A stretch of DNA of 6,289 nt, from positions 1 through 6,289 of the forward strand of contig LDAQ01000048.1 in the NCBI GenBank assembly GCA_001028025.1. The letters run 5' to 3'. Numbering within the stretch: the stretch's first letter is position 1; the number at the start of each line of letters is the position of its first letter. Positions 6,214 to 6,289 of this stretch are shown here, one piece after another. Source of the stretch: Faecalicatena fissicatena (GTDB taxonomy: Bacteria > Bacillota > Clostridia > Lachnospirales > Lachnospiraceae). The position numbers were made by a program, and so were the translations under genes. The notes under the pieces were generated by a model, which did no database searches, was not told where the DNA came from, and saw only the letters and a list, made by a program, of their open reading frames with translations.

Positions 6214-6235
6214 TTACTTTTTCCAGTCTCCTGTA
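6198..6235. repeat. Two copies of CTCCTGTA, 30 nt apart, around the operon's -35 box
   Basis: CTCCTGTA is found at 6198-6205, inside the promoter spacer, and at 6228-6235, 15 nt upstream of the -35. A 30-nt period is close to three helical turns, placing both copies on the same DNA face. A related sequence, CCCCTGTTTGAAT, occurs at 12-24 before iclR. These are candidate binding sites for the IclR-family regulator; the motif is short and the assignment is inference. Confidence 0.45.
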
Positions 6236-6289
6236 CGAATTGTCATAAAGTTTTATCCGGAGTACTAAAAGGGCACAGAATACATGGAA

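Noticed and set aside
6130..6289. Catabolite-repression (cre-like) site or riboswitch before the operon
   Set aside because: No sequence resembling the cre consensus and no structured leader or T-box/riboswitch-like core was seen; only the promoter, the repeats and the inverted repeat are supported.

Overview
The window (6,289 nt) reads as one complete catabolic locus of a Gram-positive, probably clostridial (Lachnospiraceae-like) bacterium. The host inference rests on near-consensus sigma-A promoters (TTGACA/TATAAT), strong GGAGG-type ribosome binding sites before almost every gene, AT-rich intergenic DNA around moderate-GC genes, and the protein families present. No taxonomic marker gene is present, so this placement is only an inference.

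Layout: a plus-strand gene at the left (112-906) encodes an IclR-family regulator. It converges on a six-gene minus-strand operon that fills the rest of the window. In transcription order the operon is: FAD-dependent oxidoreductase (6129-4804), SDR-family protein 2 (4667-3936), SDR-family dehydrogenase 1 (3883-3116), DhaK (3098-2103, GTG start), DhaL (2085-1441) and an RpiB/LacAB-type isomerase (1425-988). One strong promoter lies before the FAD gene (-35 at 6208-6213, -10 at 6185-6190, 17-bp spacer). A perfect 13-bp hairpin with U tracts on both sides (937-969) ends both converging transcripts. Gaps inside the operon are 15-52 nt, apart from a 136-nt gap after the first gene.

How the genes may work together (inference): one or more oxidoreductases turn a polyol or sugar into a ketose, DhaK-DhaL phosphorylates the ketose, and the RpiB-like enzyme isomerises the ketose phosphate to an aldose phosphate. 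An SDR plus a Dha-type kinase plus an RpiB-type isomerase is the enzyme set known for erythritol/threitol breakdown through erythrulose and erythrulose phosphate to erythrose 4-phosphate. A four-carbon substrate is therefore the leading hypothesis, with plain dihydroxyacetone or another short sugar as alternatives. The RpiB-like protein lacks two histidines used by true ribose-5-phosphate isomerases, which fits a non-ribose substrate. No transporter and no DhaM phosphocarrier lie in the window, so uptake and the phosphoryl donor are unresolved. The IclR protein is the obvious candidate regulator; short similar sequence elements lie before both iclR and the operon.

No tRNA, rRNA, CRISPR array, insertion sequence or phage-like feature was seen. 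No stretch over 300 nt lacks a gene; the longest is 6130-6289, the operon's upstream region.
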